A stretch of 64,000 nucleotides of DNA from Paraburkholderia susongensis (GCF_900177725.1 NZ_FXAT01000002.1:372001-436000), one strand, 5' to 3'. Counted from the first letter of the stretch, positions 1 to 9,045 are shown. Program-made: numbers and translations. The notes: generated by a model from the sequence alone, not told the origin.

Positions 1-1473
1 TTGCAGGAAGCCTATATCCTCAAAGGCCGGATCGCTCTCGACTATATGCTGCGCAACTCCGCGCTGGAGGTCATGGCGGTCGATTACCCGGACTATCACC
101 CGGAGCTGGAAGGGGGCATGTTCGGGCGCGCTCATGCCCCGCTGGAATTCGACGCCCGGCAGCTTGGCCCGCACTTCAGGAATTTGCGCGCTCCGCTACC
201 GGCATTTGCTCCGTTCGGCGGCATGATGCTCGACCTCGTGGACTTGCTCCACTTCCTTTCCTTCACGAAGTCAGCGCGGTCGTTCTTCCACGTGACGAAG
301 CGCTTTTTGCGCTATGGCGTGGATCGGCTGAGCTACCACCGTGGCACCCGGCTCGTTGGCGGAAATGCGCTGATCGCTCGACTGTACAAGACCATACTGG
401 ACCGGCAGATCGAAATCTGGCTGCGATCGTCCGCCACGAAGCTGATCGTCGACAACGGCAGCATCATCGGCGCAGAAGTAGTTCGGGAGGGTCGCACCAT
501 TCGAGTCCGCGCCCGCCGAGGCGTGGTCATTGCGACCGGGGGCTACCCGGGCAGCAAAGAAATGCGCGAGGAACACTCACGCAAGCCCACAGTCGAGCTT
601 GGATTGGGACTGCCTTCCAACGTTGGCGAGGGCATTCGGCTGGGTCTATCGGCCGGGGGACGACTTGATCACAACTCCGAAGACACGGGCTACTATGTGC
701 CGATGTCAGTGCTCTCGACCAAAACTGGCGACAAGATGCTGTGGGGGCACTTCATGCTTGACCGTCCGAAGCCCGGGTTCATTGCGGTGGGCAAGGACGG
801 CAACCGCTTCACGAACGAGGCGGCGTCGTACCACGCCTTCACCCTCGGAATGTTCGAAGCCGGCGCCATCCCTGCTTATCTTGTTGCCGACGCGGCGACG
901 GTAAAGAAGTACGGCATTGGCGTCATCCTTCCCGGCAGTTTTTCGTTGCGGCGCTATGAGAAGGCAGGCTACCTGTTCAGCGGCCGGACACTCGCTGAAC
1001 TTGCGCGCAGCATCGGCGTCGACCCAGGCGGACTGGAGCGCAGCGTTGCACGCAATAACCGCTTTGCGGCAACCGGCGTCGACGATGACTTCGGCAAGGG
1101 TTCATCCGCGTACAACGTGTACAAGGGTGATCCGACGCACTCACCCAATCCTTGTCTTGGCCCCATCGAGAAGGGACCTTTCTACGCCGTCAAACTGATG
1201 CCGGGCGACTTCGGCACGAGCCGGGGACTCGTGACAAACGCCGACGGCGAAGTGCTCGATAAGGACAACGCTCCAATTCCAGGCCTGTACGCGTGCGGTA
1301 ATGACATGAATTCGCCGGTGGGCGGACACTATATTGGCGCGGGGATTACACTCGGTCCCGCATTGACGTTCGGATATCTGGCTGCCATGTCGATTGCTGG
1401 AAGCAGGCAGACGAAGGTCGGCGACAACGCAGGCATCCCGTCTTCTCCCACCTCGAGGGTCCGCGTTGCCTGA
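1..1473 (+). CDS. FAD-dependent oxidoreductase, fumarate reductase/3-ketosteroid dehydrogenase-like (5' partial)
   Basis: The visible 490 residues match the middle and C-terminal parts of the FAD-binding fumarate reductase/succinate dehydrogenase flavoprotein superfamily that includes 3-oxosteroid delta-1-dehydrogenases. The segment RRGVVIATGGYPG near residues 170-182 is the second FAD-contacting strand, and the C-terminal GLYACGNDMNSPVGGHYIGAG is the typical closing FAD motif. The N-terminal GxGxxG dinucleotide-binding loop is missing, so the gene begins outside the window; the TTG at position 1 should not be read as its start. Family members are about 550-580 residues. The substrate cannot be deduced; ketosteroid or similar ring dehydrogenation is an inference. 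Base composition looks somewhat less GC-rich at third positions than the core genes after the tRNA. Confidence 0.8.
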   Translation: MQEAYILKGRIALDYMLRNSALEVMAVDYPDYHPELEGGMFGRAHAPLEFDARQLGPHFRNLRAPLPAFAPFGGMMLDLVDLLHFLSFTKSARSFFHVTKRFLRYGVDRLSYHRGTRLVGGNALIARLYKTILDRQIEIWLRSSATKLIVDNGSIIGAEVVREGRTIRVRARRGVVIATGGYPGSKEMREEHSRKPTVELGLGLPSNVGEGIRLGLSAGGRLDHNSEDTGYYVPMSVLSTKTGDKMLWGHFMLDRPKPGFIAVGKDGNRFTNEAASYHAFTLGMFEAGAIPAYLVADAATVKKYGIGVILPGSFSLRRYEKAGYLFSGRTLAELARSIGVDPGGLERSVARNNRFAATGVDDDFGKGSSAYNVYKGDPTHSPNPCLGPIEKGPFYAVKLMPGDFGTSRGLVTNADGEVLDKDNAPIPGLYACGNDMNSPVGGHYIGAGITLGPALTFGYLAAMSIAGSRQTKVGDNAGIPSSPTSRVRVA

Positions 1474-1590
1474 TCGCCAGGTGTTCGCCGCAGCCTCGGC
1501 ACTCAGTTCGTGCTCAGTTTCGTGATACGTCCGGGCCGTGGTTATGGAACGTCGTAGAGGAACTCGATTGGCTTGCGGAAAATCTCAACA

Positions 1591-1624
1591 AAAAACCCGC
1601 GAAGCCTTGAGCTGTCGCGGGTTT
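1591..1624 (-). terminator. Rho-independent terminator of tRNA-Leu
   Basis: Perfect 10-bp arms AAACCCGCGA (1593-1602) and TCGCGGGTTT (1615-1624) enclose a 12-nt loop. Read on the minus strand the hairpin is followed by a T run, and it lies just downstream of the tRNA-Leu 3' end. Confidence 0.8.
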
Positions 1625-1657
1625 CTGGATTTTTCCGGAACATTCCGGAATGCTACG

Positions 1658-1744
1658 TGGTGCGTGAGGCCGGACTCGAACCGGCACACCCTTGCGGGCG
1701 TCAGGACCTAAACCTGGTGCGTCTACCAATTTCGCCACTCACGC
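1658..1744 (-). tRNA. tRNA-Leu (anticodon UAG)
   Basis: Read on the minus strand, the 87-nt segment starts GCGTGAGTGGCG and ends with an encoded CCA. It has a 7-bp acceptor stem, D loop, an anticodon loop UUUAGGU giving anticodon UAG, the long variable arm of class II tRNAs, and a GGTTCGAGTCC T arm. The lowest anticodon-stem pair is a C-A mismatch. A terminator follows at 1591-1624. Its 3' end faces the partial oxidoreductase gene, the usual orientation for an integrative-element target, though no integrase is visible in the window. Confidence 0.96.
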
Positions 1745-1927
1745 GAATCTTTCAGCTTTTATGCTGCAGGCACGGCTGCTGCGATGCCTCTTGCCCGATT
1801 GTGCAGCCCTTGTGCCGCCCGTTCACGGCGCACACTGAGGCGCGCCCCAAAGGGTAAGCGCGAGATTCTAACCGATTGATTCGCGCTTGTCTGCCCCCGC
1901 TCATATCTGCGCGAGCAGCGCCGATGC

Positions 1928-1933
1928 TACAAT
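1928..1933 (+). promoter_or_regulatory. Candidate -10 box (TACAAT) for the squalene-synthase-like gene
   Basis: The hexamer TACAAT in the context GCTACAAT, a frequent Burkholderia -10 context, lies 76 bases before the ATG at 2009. No convincing -35 box is seen, so this is tentative. Confidence 0.3.
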
Positions 1934-2008
1934 TTCCGGCTCGACGCAAAGGCGCGGCGACATCCGCCGGACGCCCTTCCCGCCAGTCCTCCCCACACTC
2001 CCAAGCCA

Positions 2009-2845
2009 GTGAATTTCGACGAATATTGCCAGCAAAAAGCGGCGCCTCCCGGATCGAGCACTTACTACGCGCTTCGCCAGGCGCGCGCGGCAAGTCAGCC
2101 GCTGTTGACGGCGCTCTTCGCATTGCGCCGCGAGTTCGAGGAGACGGTCAAGGAGACGAGCGATCCCACGATCGGCCGCACGAAGCTCGCGTGGTGGCAG
2201 AACGAAATCGCCGCGCTCGCCGCGGGCTCGCCGTCGCATCCGGTGTCGAAGGCGCTGGCAGCCTATCTGCCCGATGTGAAGGCGGAATACACGACGTTGC
2301 AGGCCTTGCTCGACGGCTTCGAAATGGATCTCGACCAGGCGCGCTACCTCGACTATCCGAATCTGCAGCGCTACGTGCGCGGCGTCGGCGGCAACTTTGC
2401 GGCGCTGATCGCACGTGCCGCGACGGGTCATCCGGCCAGCGACGCCGCGCCGGACTCGAACTGGGCGGCACCGCTTGGCGAGGCGCTGATGCTCGCGCAG
2501 TTCGTCGCCGAAACCGGCAACGATGCGCGCCACGGGCGCATCTACATCCCGATCGACGAGATGCAGCGCTATAACGTCACCGCCGCCGATCTCATCAACC
2601 GCAAATACACCGATGCATTCACGGAGCTGATGCGCTTCGAGACCCGCCGCGCGTGCGATGCGGTACAGGCCGCGCTCGCCGCCGTGCCGCCCAAGGCACG
2701 GCGAGCGCAGCGCACGCTGCTCGCGCTGGCGGCGCTCGCGTTGGCATTACTGGAAGAGATCGAGCGGGACGGCTATCACGTGCTGCATCAACGTATCGCG
2801 TTGACGCCGGTCCGCAAGCTCTGGATCGCGTGGCGCGCAAAATAG
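2009..2845 (+). CDS. Squalene/phytoene synthase family protein with degenerate Asp motifs
   Basis: This 278-residue protein has the overall pattern of head-to-head prenyl synthases (squalene/phytoene synthase, HpnC/HpnD): SSTYYALR at 16-23, LFALRREFEE at 36-45, a DGFEMDL segment at 102-108, and a GRIYIP segment at 176-181. The first Asp-rich motif, normally DDxxDE, reads EETVKE (44-49). The second, normally NxxRDVxxDxxxGRxYLP, reads FVAETGNDARHGRIYIP (165-181). The metal-binding aspartates are therefore mostly replaced. It may be a diverged HpnD-like enzyme or a non-catalytic relative comparable to the mitochondrial assembly factor NDUFAF6. No hopanoid genes are adjacent. A candidate -10 (TACAAT) lies at 1928-1933. 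Confidence 0.75.
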   Translation: MNFDEYCQQKAAPPGSSTYYALRQARAASQPLLTALFALRREFEETVKETSDPTIGRTKLAWWQNEIAALAAGSPSHPVSKALAAYLPDVKAEYTTLQALLDGFEMDLDQARYLDYPNLQRYVRGVGGNFAALIARAATGHPASDAAPDSNWAAPLGEALMLAQFVAETGNDARHGRIYIPIDEMQRYNVTAADLINRKYTDAFTELMRFETRRACDAVQAALAAVPPKARRAQRTLLALAALALALLEEIERDGYHVLHQRIALTPVRKLWIAWRAK

Positions 2846-2931
2846 GCCCGAAATAGGCACGGTGAAGGCACAGCGCCAGCACAATCAAAGTGTGATGAAG
2901 GCGCGCCAGGTGGCGCTCGAACTCGGGCGGA

Positions 2932-4224
2932 TCAAACGCGCAGCAACGGCAACGGCTCGAACCGCTGCTGCAGAATCGCCGACGCATCGAGCCCCCACCA
3001 AGGCCCCAGCACCGTTGCATAGAGCTCGCGGAAATCCACGCCAACCGGCAGATTGCCGTTCCCATCGAGCCGCGCAAGCACCGGCGGCACGCCATACAGA
3101 CCGCTACGCACGCGGCCGCCCGTCACGAAATGCGGCGCCACGGTGCCATGGTCGGTGCCGTTGCTCTGGTTCTCGCGCGGACGGCGCCCGAACTCCGCGT
3201 ACGTCATCACGAGCGTATCGTTCCAGCGGCCCAGCTCGACGAGCGCCGCCTGCATCGCCGCCAATCCTTCGGCGAACTGTCTGAGTAGCGAGGCCTGTTG
3301 AGCCGGCTGGTTCTGATGCGTGTCGAACCCGTTGAGCGTCAGACGGATCACGGCCACGCCCTGGCCACCAGATGGCTGTCGCCGCGACGGGTTCCCGGAC
3401 GGAACTTGCTGTGGAGCCTCGCTCGCGGCGAGCACCTGCATCGCCGTTCTGATCGAATTGCCGAACGCGCCGCCCGGAAACGTGGTCTTCAACTGCGGCT
3501 GCCCCGGCATCGGACGCAGATGGTCGGCGGCTTTCACGATATCGTTCTCGACCTCGAGAATATGGGCAAGCTCCGGATTGCGTTCGTGCAGCGAGACCGG
3601 CACGGCGAGCCGCGACGCCTTGACGAACTGCGCGGGATTGACGAGCGCGATGGCGCGCGCACCATTCGCGAGCGGTCCCATTTCGGCGCTGCCGATCACC
3701 ACCCCGTCGGCGGCGAAACCGGCCGGCACCGGCCTCGCCGCAAACGCGCGCGTGAGCCAGCCGTCGCGCAGATATTGATCGGAGCGCGACGCGGTATCCC
3801 AGATCTCGATCGAGCGGAAATGCGAGAGGTTCGGCTGCGCGTAGCTCACGCCTTGCACGATCGCCAACTGCCGGCTGCGCCACAGCGGCATGAGCGGCAG
3901 CAACGCGGGATGCAGCGCGGTGCGCTCGTCGAGTTGAATCGACTGCTCGCGCCGGATGCCGATGTTCCTGCGCAGCGCGTAATACGTGGGATCGGCAAAC
4001 GGAATCACGGTATTCAAACCGTCATTGCCACCCTTCAGTTCGATGAGGATCAGCAGGTTGCCGTAGCCACGTGCGGTCGCAGCGGGCACGCCCGTGGCGT
4101 GCGGCGTATTCGCCGAATCCGGCAACCATGCGGACGACGCCGCGTTCTGTGCGCCGAACGAGCGAGGCAACCATAGCGCCGCGCCGGCCGCCGCGCTCAT
4201 CGAAAGAAAGTTGCGTCGCTTCAT
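2932..4224 (-). CDS. DUF1501 family exported protein
   Basis: This 430-residue protein starts with a twin-arginine-type signal (MKRRNFLSMSAAAGAAL), so export in folded form by Tat is likely. The body has DUF1501 hallmarks: LLILIELKGGNDGLNTVIPF near residues 55-75, FRSIEIWDTA around 137-146, and a late TYAEFGRRPRENQSNGTDHG segment (331-350), which corresponds to the metal-site region of the alkaline-phosphatase/sulfatase-like fold. No enzymatic activity is established for the family. It lies 55 bp downstream of the DUF1800 gene on the same strand. The two families commonly occur as neighbours, so they probably form one operon and a joint extracytoplasmic function. Confidence 0.9.
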   Translation of the reverse strand: MKRRNFLSMSAAAGAALWLPRSFGAQNAASSAWLPDSANTPHATGVPAATARGYGNLLILIELKGGNDGLNTVIPFADPTYYALRRNIGIRREQSIQLDERTALHPALLPLMPLWRSRQLAIVQGVSYAQPNLSHFRSIEIWDTASRSDQYLRDGWLTRAFAARPVPAGFAADGVVIGSAEMGPLANGARAIALVNPAQFVKASRLAVPVSLHERNPELAHILEVENDIVKAADHLRPMPGQPQLKTTFPGGAFGNSIRTAMQVLAASEAPQQVPSGNPSRRQPSGGQGVAVIRLTLNGFDTHQNQPAQQASLLRQFAEGLAAMQAALVELGRWNDTLVMTYAEFGRRPRENQSNGTDHGTVAPHFVTGGRVRSGLYGVPPVLARLDGNGNLPVGVDFRELYATVLGPWWGLDASAILQQRFEPLPLLRV

Positions 4225-4279
4225 CCTGTACCTCGTTGTGGTTATGTTCGTGCGATCCGTACCGCCGCCGAAGGACCGT

Positions 4280-5938
4280 TCACTTCAACTGATACGCCGG
4301 GTCCATCAGCAACGCTTCGAGGTATGCGCTCGCGGTCGAATCGGTTGCGATCGCATCCACCGGCGTGAACGGCAGCACCGCGTGCTGCAACTGCAATTCG
4401 GCCGACAGCCCCAGCTTCGCAGCCGGCGAAGTGTTGTAGTGCGCGAGCCAGTTCGCGATGTCAAAGCGTACGCCACCCTGGCCGCCGCGCGCCATTGCGC
4501 GCTGCAATGGCGGGCTCGCCTGACCGGCTGCTGTCGTATGCGACGCGCTCGCCGCCCCCTTCGCGCCGGCCGGGCCATTCATGCGCATCGGTGCCGCGGC
4601 CTCGGTCGCGCGAAACAGCTGCTCGACGAATTGCTTGCGCGCGAGCAGCGTCGAGCTGTTGATCCACGTCGTGCCGCCCGGCCATCCTTTGACGTTCGGC
4701 GGATAGAACAGGTTCTCGCCGAGCGCGCGAGTCTGCGCGGCAAACGGCGCGGTGTTGTCGTAGCCGATGTCGAAAGCGCGCAGCGTCCCGACCACGAACT
4801 CGACCGGCGACTTCACGAGCACGCCGCGCGTGTCGTCGCTCCAGAACGCGTCGCTCAGGAAGAGCCCGCGCAATGCAGCCTTGATATCGTAGTGGCTTGC
4901 GCGAAACTGCCCGGCGATCGGCTCGATGCGCGCCGGGTCCGGCGTGTCGGAGACGAATTCGCGCCATAGCTTCGTGGTGACGAAGGTCGCGGTTTCAGGC
5001 CGCGCGAGCAGAATGTCGAGCACCTGGTCGCCATCGAACGGACCGGCTTGACCAAGCACGGTCTTCTCGCCGTCGTCATGCTGGTCCGCACGCCACACGT
5101 AGGTCTGCGTATCGGGATCGAGACTCCAGCCCGTGTAGGCGCGCGCGGCCTCGGCGACGTCGCGCTGCGTGTAGTGCCCCTCGCCGAGCGTGAACAGCTC
5201 CATCACCTCGCGCGCGAAATTTTCGTTGGGCCTGCCCTTGCGATTGCTCGCGCCGTCGAGGTATTGCAGCATCGCCGGATCTTTCGCGACGTCGTGCAGC
5301 ATCTCGCCGAAATTGCCGAGCGCGTGACGGCGCAGCAGCATGTTCTGCTGCGCCATTCGCTGCGGATACGGCACCTTGTCCTGCCCCGACGTGAAGTGGT
5401 TATGCCAGAAAAGCGTCATGCGTTCGGTCAGCGGCGAAGGCGTGTTCAGCATCTCGCGCAGCCACCACGCTCGTAATAGTTCGTAACGCTGCGAGAGCAG
5501 CCGTTGTTGCTCGCGACGCTCGTCCGTGCTCCATGCGCTGCGCTCGGCGCGGGTCGGAATGGGTTCGGCCACCCACTCGGGCAACGGCGAAATGGCGTCG
5601 GTTCGCGTGGTCGCGAGCATCCGGTCGACGGCCTGCTCGCGCGTGAGTCCCGCATACTGGGCGAGTTCGGCGTTATCGGGCGCGAAACCGGCACGTGTCA
5701 GGAAAAAGCGCGCGTCGTCGAGATCGAGAATGCTCTGCGCGTTTTCCGCTGTGGCCGCCCGGGTCGCCGTGACCGATGCCGCAAGCGACCCGCGATGCCC
5801 GCCACGCGCAGCGTGCGCGGCATGCACCGGGCGCTGCTGGGCAAGCGCGCCCGGCGAACCGTACGTCGACGCGGCCAGCGCGGTTGCCGACACGACAAAC
5901 CACGGGCTGCCGCTAACATGTCGAGGAAGTTTCATCAT
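4280..5938 (-). CDS. DUF1800 family exported protein
   Basis: The 552-residue protein has a hydrophobic N-terminal export signal ending near an Ala-rich stretch (GALAQ). The DUF1800 core follows: DLDDARFFLTRAGF, ERMTLFWHNHFTS, NENFAREVMELFTLGEGHYT and a C-terminal NVKGWPGGTTWINSS. Two ATGs are adjacent (5938 and 5935); a purine-rich GGGGCAGCG precedes them. It is the first gene of a pair with the DUF1501 gene. The biochemical role of DUF1800 is unknown; conserved His/Asn/Glu residues suggest a metal- or ligand-binding function, but that is inference. Confidence 0.9.
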   Translation of the reverse strand: MMKLPRHVSGSPWFVVSATALAASTYGSPGALAQQRPVHAAHAARGGHRGSLAASVTATRAATAENAQSILDLDDARFFLTRAGFAPDNAELAQYAGLTREQAVDRMLATTRTDAISPLPEWVAEPIPTRAERSAWSTDERREQQRLLSQRYELLRAWWLREMLNTPSPLTERMTLFWHNHFTSGQDKVPYPQRMAQQNMLLRRHALGNFGEMLHDVAKDPAMLQYLDGASNRKGRPNENFAREVMELFTLGEGHYTQRDVAEAARAYTGWSLDPDTQTYVWRADQHDDGEKTVLGQAGPFDGDQVLDILLARPETATFVTTKLWREFVSDTPDPARIEPIAGQFRASHYDIKAALRGLFLSDAFWSDDTRGVLVKSPVEFVVGTLRAFDIGYDNTAPFAAQTRALGENLFYPPNVKGWPGGTTWINSSTLLARKQFVEQLFRATEAAAPMRMNGPAGAKGAASASHTTAAGQASPPLQRAMARGGQGGVRFDIANWLAHYNTSPAAKLGLSAELQLQHAVLPFTPVDAIATDSTASAYLEALLMDPAYQLK

Positions 5939-6178
5939 CGCTGCCCCATGTTTTCACGACGTCACGAATAAAAGCGCTCGCGCAAGGCAGAACGCGCCTC
6001 GCGCTGGTGGCTCAACGGAGAAGCGGAACAGGAAGTTGACGCTGAAGATGCAACAGGATTTTTCAGGCGACGCCGCGCGGGTGGCGAAAACGCCTTGAGA
6101 TGCGCCGCCAGGCGGGCCCGCGCGTGGCGGTGCGCATAGGTGCGCCTGCGGTGTGCGCGTTGAGCAGGCCCCCAAAAG

Positions 6179-6505
6179 CTAGCGCTTATACAGCTCGCGC
6201 ACCGCGTCTTCGATATGCTGGCGCAGCAAACGCCGCTCTTCGGGCGTCATATGGCCGTCACGACGGCGCTGATCGAGATCGGGGGGAACCACGGTGCGCA
6301 TCATCGCGTCTGATGCAGGACGATCGATGCTCGGGCTGCGGCGAATGGCCCTGCCATTGCCCGGGCGGGGCGCGCGTTCGCTCGCGACTCTGTCGGCGGA
6401 CGGCTGGGCATAGGCGAGCGTCGGGCTCAGTGAGCCTGCGAGCGTACTGGCTACCGCCAGTGCAATCACGCTCAGGCGCACATTAGGCCAGACCCCTCCC
6501 TTCAT
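6179..6505 (-). CDS. Small exported hypothetical protein
   Basis: This 108-residue protein starts at the ATG at 6505, preceded by GAAGGGA seven bases upstream; a longer frame from 6529 lacks a ribosome site. Residues 1-35 form a signal peptide (LSVIALAVASTLAGSL, ending near AYAQ). The mature part is charged and probably flexible, with a C-terminal amphipathic segment MTPEERRLLRQHIEDAVREL that resembles short periplasmic proteins ending in an EERRxLRxxI helix. No function is known. It lies between the DUF1800 gene and divergent ompR, so its promoter shares the ompR upstream region. Confidence 0.65.
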   Translation of the reverse strand: MKGGVWPNVRLSVIALAVASTLAGSLSPTLAYAQPSADRVASERAPRPGNGRAIRRSPSIDRPASDAMMRTVVPPDLDQRRRDGHMTPEERRLLRQHIEDAVRELYKR

Positions 6506-6732
6506 GTTGTTCCCTTCATGCCGCGGCAACGGACTACCTCAGATGCGTGTACAAACCCCGGTAATAGCCGGGTACGAGAGTTTTGTCGAGTGAAGTATCC
6601 ACCGAACGGCCGCATTCAGTAAAGGAGTCTAAACGCCCCTACTTTACGTCGTGCCACACTGCGGGTAAATTTTGTAACTGACTGTAACCCCGGAAATGGT
6701 GTAACCGCGCACCACTTTCTAATCGCGCTAAG

Positions 6733-7467
6733 ATGCCGGACATGGAAACCAAAAACCCTTCGAAAATCCTCGTCGTCGACGACGATCCACGCCTGCGCGA
6801 CCTACTGCGCCGCTACCTCGGCGAACAGGGCTTCAATGTCTACGTCGCCGAAAATGCGCCGTCAATGAACAAGCTCTGGGTGCGTGAGCGCTTCGACCTG
6901 CTGGTGCTCGATCTGATGCTGCCCGGCGAGGACGGCCTGTCGATCTGCCGCCGCCTGCGCGGCAGCAACGACCGCACGCCGATCATCATGCTGACGGCCA
7001 AGGGTGAGGATGTCGATCGCATCGTCGGCCTCGAAATGGGCGCCGACGACTATCTGCCCAAGCCGTTCAATCCCCGTGAGCTGGTCGCCCGTATTCACGC
7101 GGTGCTGCGCCGCCAGTCGCCGTCCGAACTGCCGGGCGCGCCGTCCGAAACGACCGAAGTGTTCGAATTCGGCGAGTTCGCGCTGAATCTCGCCACCCGC
7201 ACGCTCACCAAGGCCGGCCAGGAAATTCCGCTCACCACGGGCGAATTCTCGGTGCTCAAGGTGTTCGCGCGCCATCCGCGTCAGCCGCTCTCGCGCGAAA
7301 AGCTCATGGAACTCGCACGCGGGCGCGAATACGAAGTCTTCGACCGCAGCCTCGACGTGCAGATCTCGCGTCTGCGCAAGCTGATCGAACCCGATCCGGG
7401 CAGTCCGCGCTTCATTCAGACCGTGTGGGGCCTGGGCTACGTGTTCATCCCCGACGGTGCTGCCTGA
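6733..7467 (+). CDS. ompR: OmpR-family response regulator
   Basis: The 244-residue protein has a receiver domain with acidic pocket DDD (16-18), phosphoacceptor Asp60 in LVLDLMLPGEDG and the conserved Lys in YLPKPF. A C-terminal winged helix contains SREKLMELARGREYEVFDRSLDVQISRLRKLIE and ends VWGLGYVF. These match proteobacterial OmpR, the osmotic/envelope regulator phosphorylated by EnvZ. The ATG at 6742 (MET...) is an alternative start, because a TAAGAT hexamer overlaps the first ATG and would put transcription start near 6740. envZ follows after 43 bases on the same strand. Confidence 0.93.
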   Translation: MPDMETKNPSKILVVDDDPRLRDLLRRYLGEQGFNVYVAENAPSMNKLWVRERFDLLVLDLMLPGEDGLSICRRLRGSNDRTPIIMLTAKGEDVDRIVGLEMGADDYLPKPFNPRELVARIHAVLRRQSPSELPGAPSETTEVFEFGEFALNLATRTLTKAGQEIPLTTGEFSVLKVFARHPRQPLSREKLMELARGREYEVFDRSLDVQISRLRKLIEPDPGSPRFIQTVWGLGYVFIPDGAA

Positions 7468-7510
7468 GCTTGCTCTCCATTTCCGTTTCTGTTTCAGACA
7501 AGAAGGGCCC

Positions 7511-8860
7511 ATGCGGATCGACCGGCGCCTCCTGACGCTCGCGTTCGGCGGCCTTTTCTGGCGAACGTTCCTGTTGATCGCGCTGTTGATCGCAGTGAGC
7601 CTCGCGGCGTGGTTCCAGAGCTTTCGCGTGATCGAGCGCGAGCCGCGCGCGCAGCGCGTGGCTTTGCAGCTCGTCGCGATCGTCAAGCTCACGCGCACCG
7701 CACTCCTCTATTCCGATCCCGACCTGCGGCGCGCGCTGCTGCAGGATCTGGAGAGCAATGAAGGGGTGCGCGTGTATCCGCGCGAAGCCACCGACAAATA
7801 CAAGCTCCAGCCCGACGAGTCGCTGAACCGCCTGATCGAGCACGACATTCGCGGCCGTCTCGGCGACGACACCGTGATCGCGCAGAGCGTGAACGATATC
7901 AACGGCGTATGGATCAGCTTCAAGATCGACGACGACGACTACTGGGTCGCGCTCGATCGCGATCAGCTCGACAACGCCACCGGCCTGCAATGGGCCGGCT
8001 GGGGCGTGTTCGCGCTCGCGCTGTCGCTGTTCGGCGCGGCGTTCATCACGAGTCTCGTGAACCGGCCGTTCGCGCGTCTCGCGATGGCCGCGCGCAGGGT
8101 CGGCTCCGGGCAGTCACCCGAGCCGCTGCCCGAGCGCGGCCTGGGCGTCGCCGCCGAAACCAATCGCAGTTTCAATCAGATGGTGCGTGATCTCGAACAA
8201 CTCGAGGCCGACCGCGCGCTGATGCTCGCGGGCATCTCGCACGATCTGCGCACGCCGCTCGCGCGGCTGCGGCTCGAAACCGAAATGAGCCCGTCCGACC
8301 AGAACACGAAGGACGCGATGGTCGACGACATCGAGCAGATGGACATGATCATCGGCCGCTTCCTCGATTACGCGCGGCCGGTGCAGCGTGTGCCGGAGCC
8401 GGTCGATCTGTCCGTGATCGCGGGCGAACTCGCCGCGCGCATGCAGAGCGAGGACAGCATGCGGCTCATCACGCGGCTCGCGCCGTCGGCGGTGATCGAG
8501 GCCGACGAAACCGATATGCGGCGCGTGGTCGGCAATCTGCTCGAAAACGCGCGCAAATACGGGAGCAGCGACGAAGACGGCATTCCGCACGTGATTCTCG
8601 AGACGCGCGTTTCGCATTCGCGCGTCGAGCTGTCGGTGGTCGACGAAGGCCCCGGCATTCCGGAAGACCAGCTTGCGCTCGTCACGCGGCCGTTTTATCG
8701 CGTGAACTCGGCGCGCACGCAGGCCAACGGCACAGGCCTCGGCATGGCGATCGTGCAACGGCTCGTCGCACGCTATCGTGGCGCGCTGCGTCTGCGCAAC
8801 CGCTCGCCGGGACCCGGGCTCGAAGTCACGATCGAGTTTCCGCTCGCCAAGGGTGTTTGA
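7511..8860 (+). CDS. envZ: EnvZ-type sensor histidine kinase
   Basis: The start at 7511 is chosen because AGAAGGG lies just upstream; the open frame extends back to 7457, inside ompR. The 449-residue protein has TM1 (about 12-32), a periplasmic domain of roughly 125 residues, TM2 (WGVFALALSLFGAAFITSLV), a HAMP linker, and a HisKA box GISHDLRTPLARLRLE with the phosphorylated His. The HATPase boxes are NLLENARKYG, VDEGPGIP and GTGLGMAI. Together with ompR it forms the classical osmosensing two-component operon. Confidence 0.92.
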   Translation: MRIDRRLLTLAFGGLFWRTFLLIALLIAVSLAAWFQSFRVIEREPRAQRVALQLVAIVKLTRTALLYSDPDLRRALLQDLESNEGVRVYPREATDKYKLQPDESLNRLIEHDIRGRLGDDTVIAQSVNDINGVWISFKIDDDDYWVALDRDQLDNATGLQWAGWGVFALALSLFGAAFITSLVNRPFARLAMAARRVGSGQSPEPLPERGLGVAAETNRSFNQMVRDLEQLEADRALMLAGISHDLRTPLARLRLETEMSPSDQNTKDAMVDDIEQMDMIIGRFLDYARPVQRVPEPVDLSVIAGELAARMQSEDSMRLITRLAPSAVIEADETDMRRVVGNLLENARKYGSSDEDGIPHVILETRVSHSRVELSVVDEGPGIPEDQLALVTRPFYRVNSARTQANGTGLGMAIVQRLVARYRGALRLRNRSPGPGLEVTIEFPLAKGV

Positions 8861-9045
8861 GCCGGGGCGCGGGCGGCAAGCCGTGGTGCCCCCCCGGTAG
8901 CAGGCGGTCATGGCATCCGGTGAACCTGCGCACCGCGCCCTGTCCGGATCGACCCGATCGATCGCCTCGAATAAACTGTTGAATGGATGGTTCGGCAGAT
9001 TTGCAGTGAACGTGCTGTTTTTCCAACTTGCGAAGGAGCACCTGC

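Noticed and set aside
1514..1738. 74-codon minus-strand frame over the tRNA
   Set aside because: Its sequence is the translation of tRNA-Leu itself (a known artefact type) plus the terminator.
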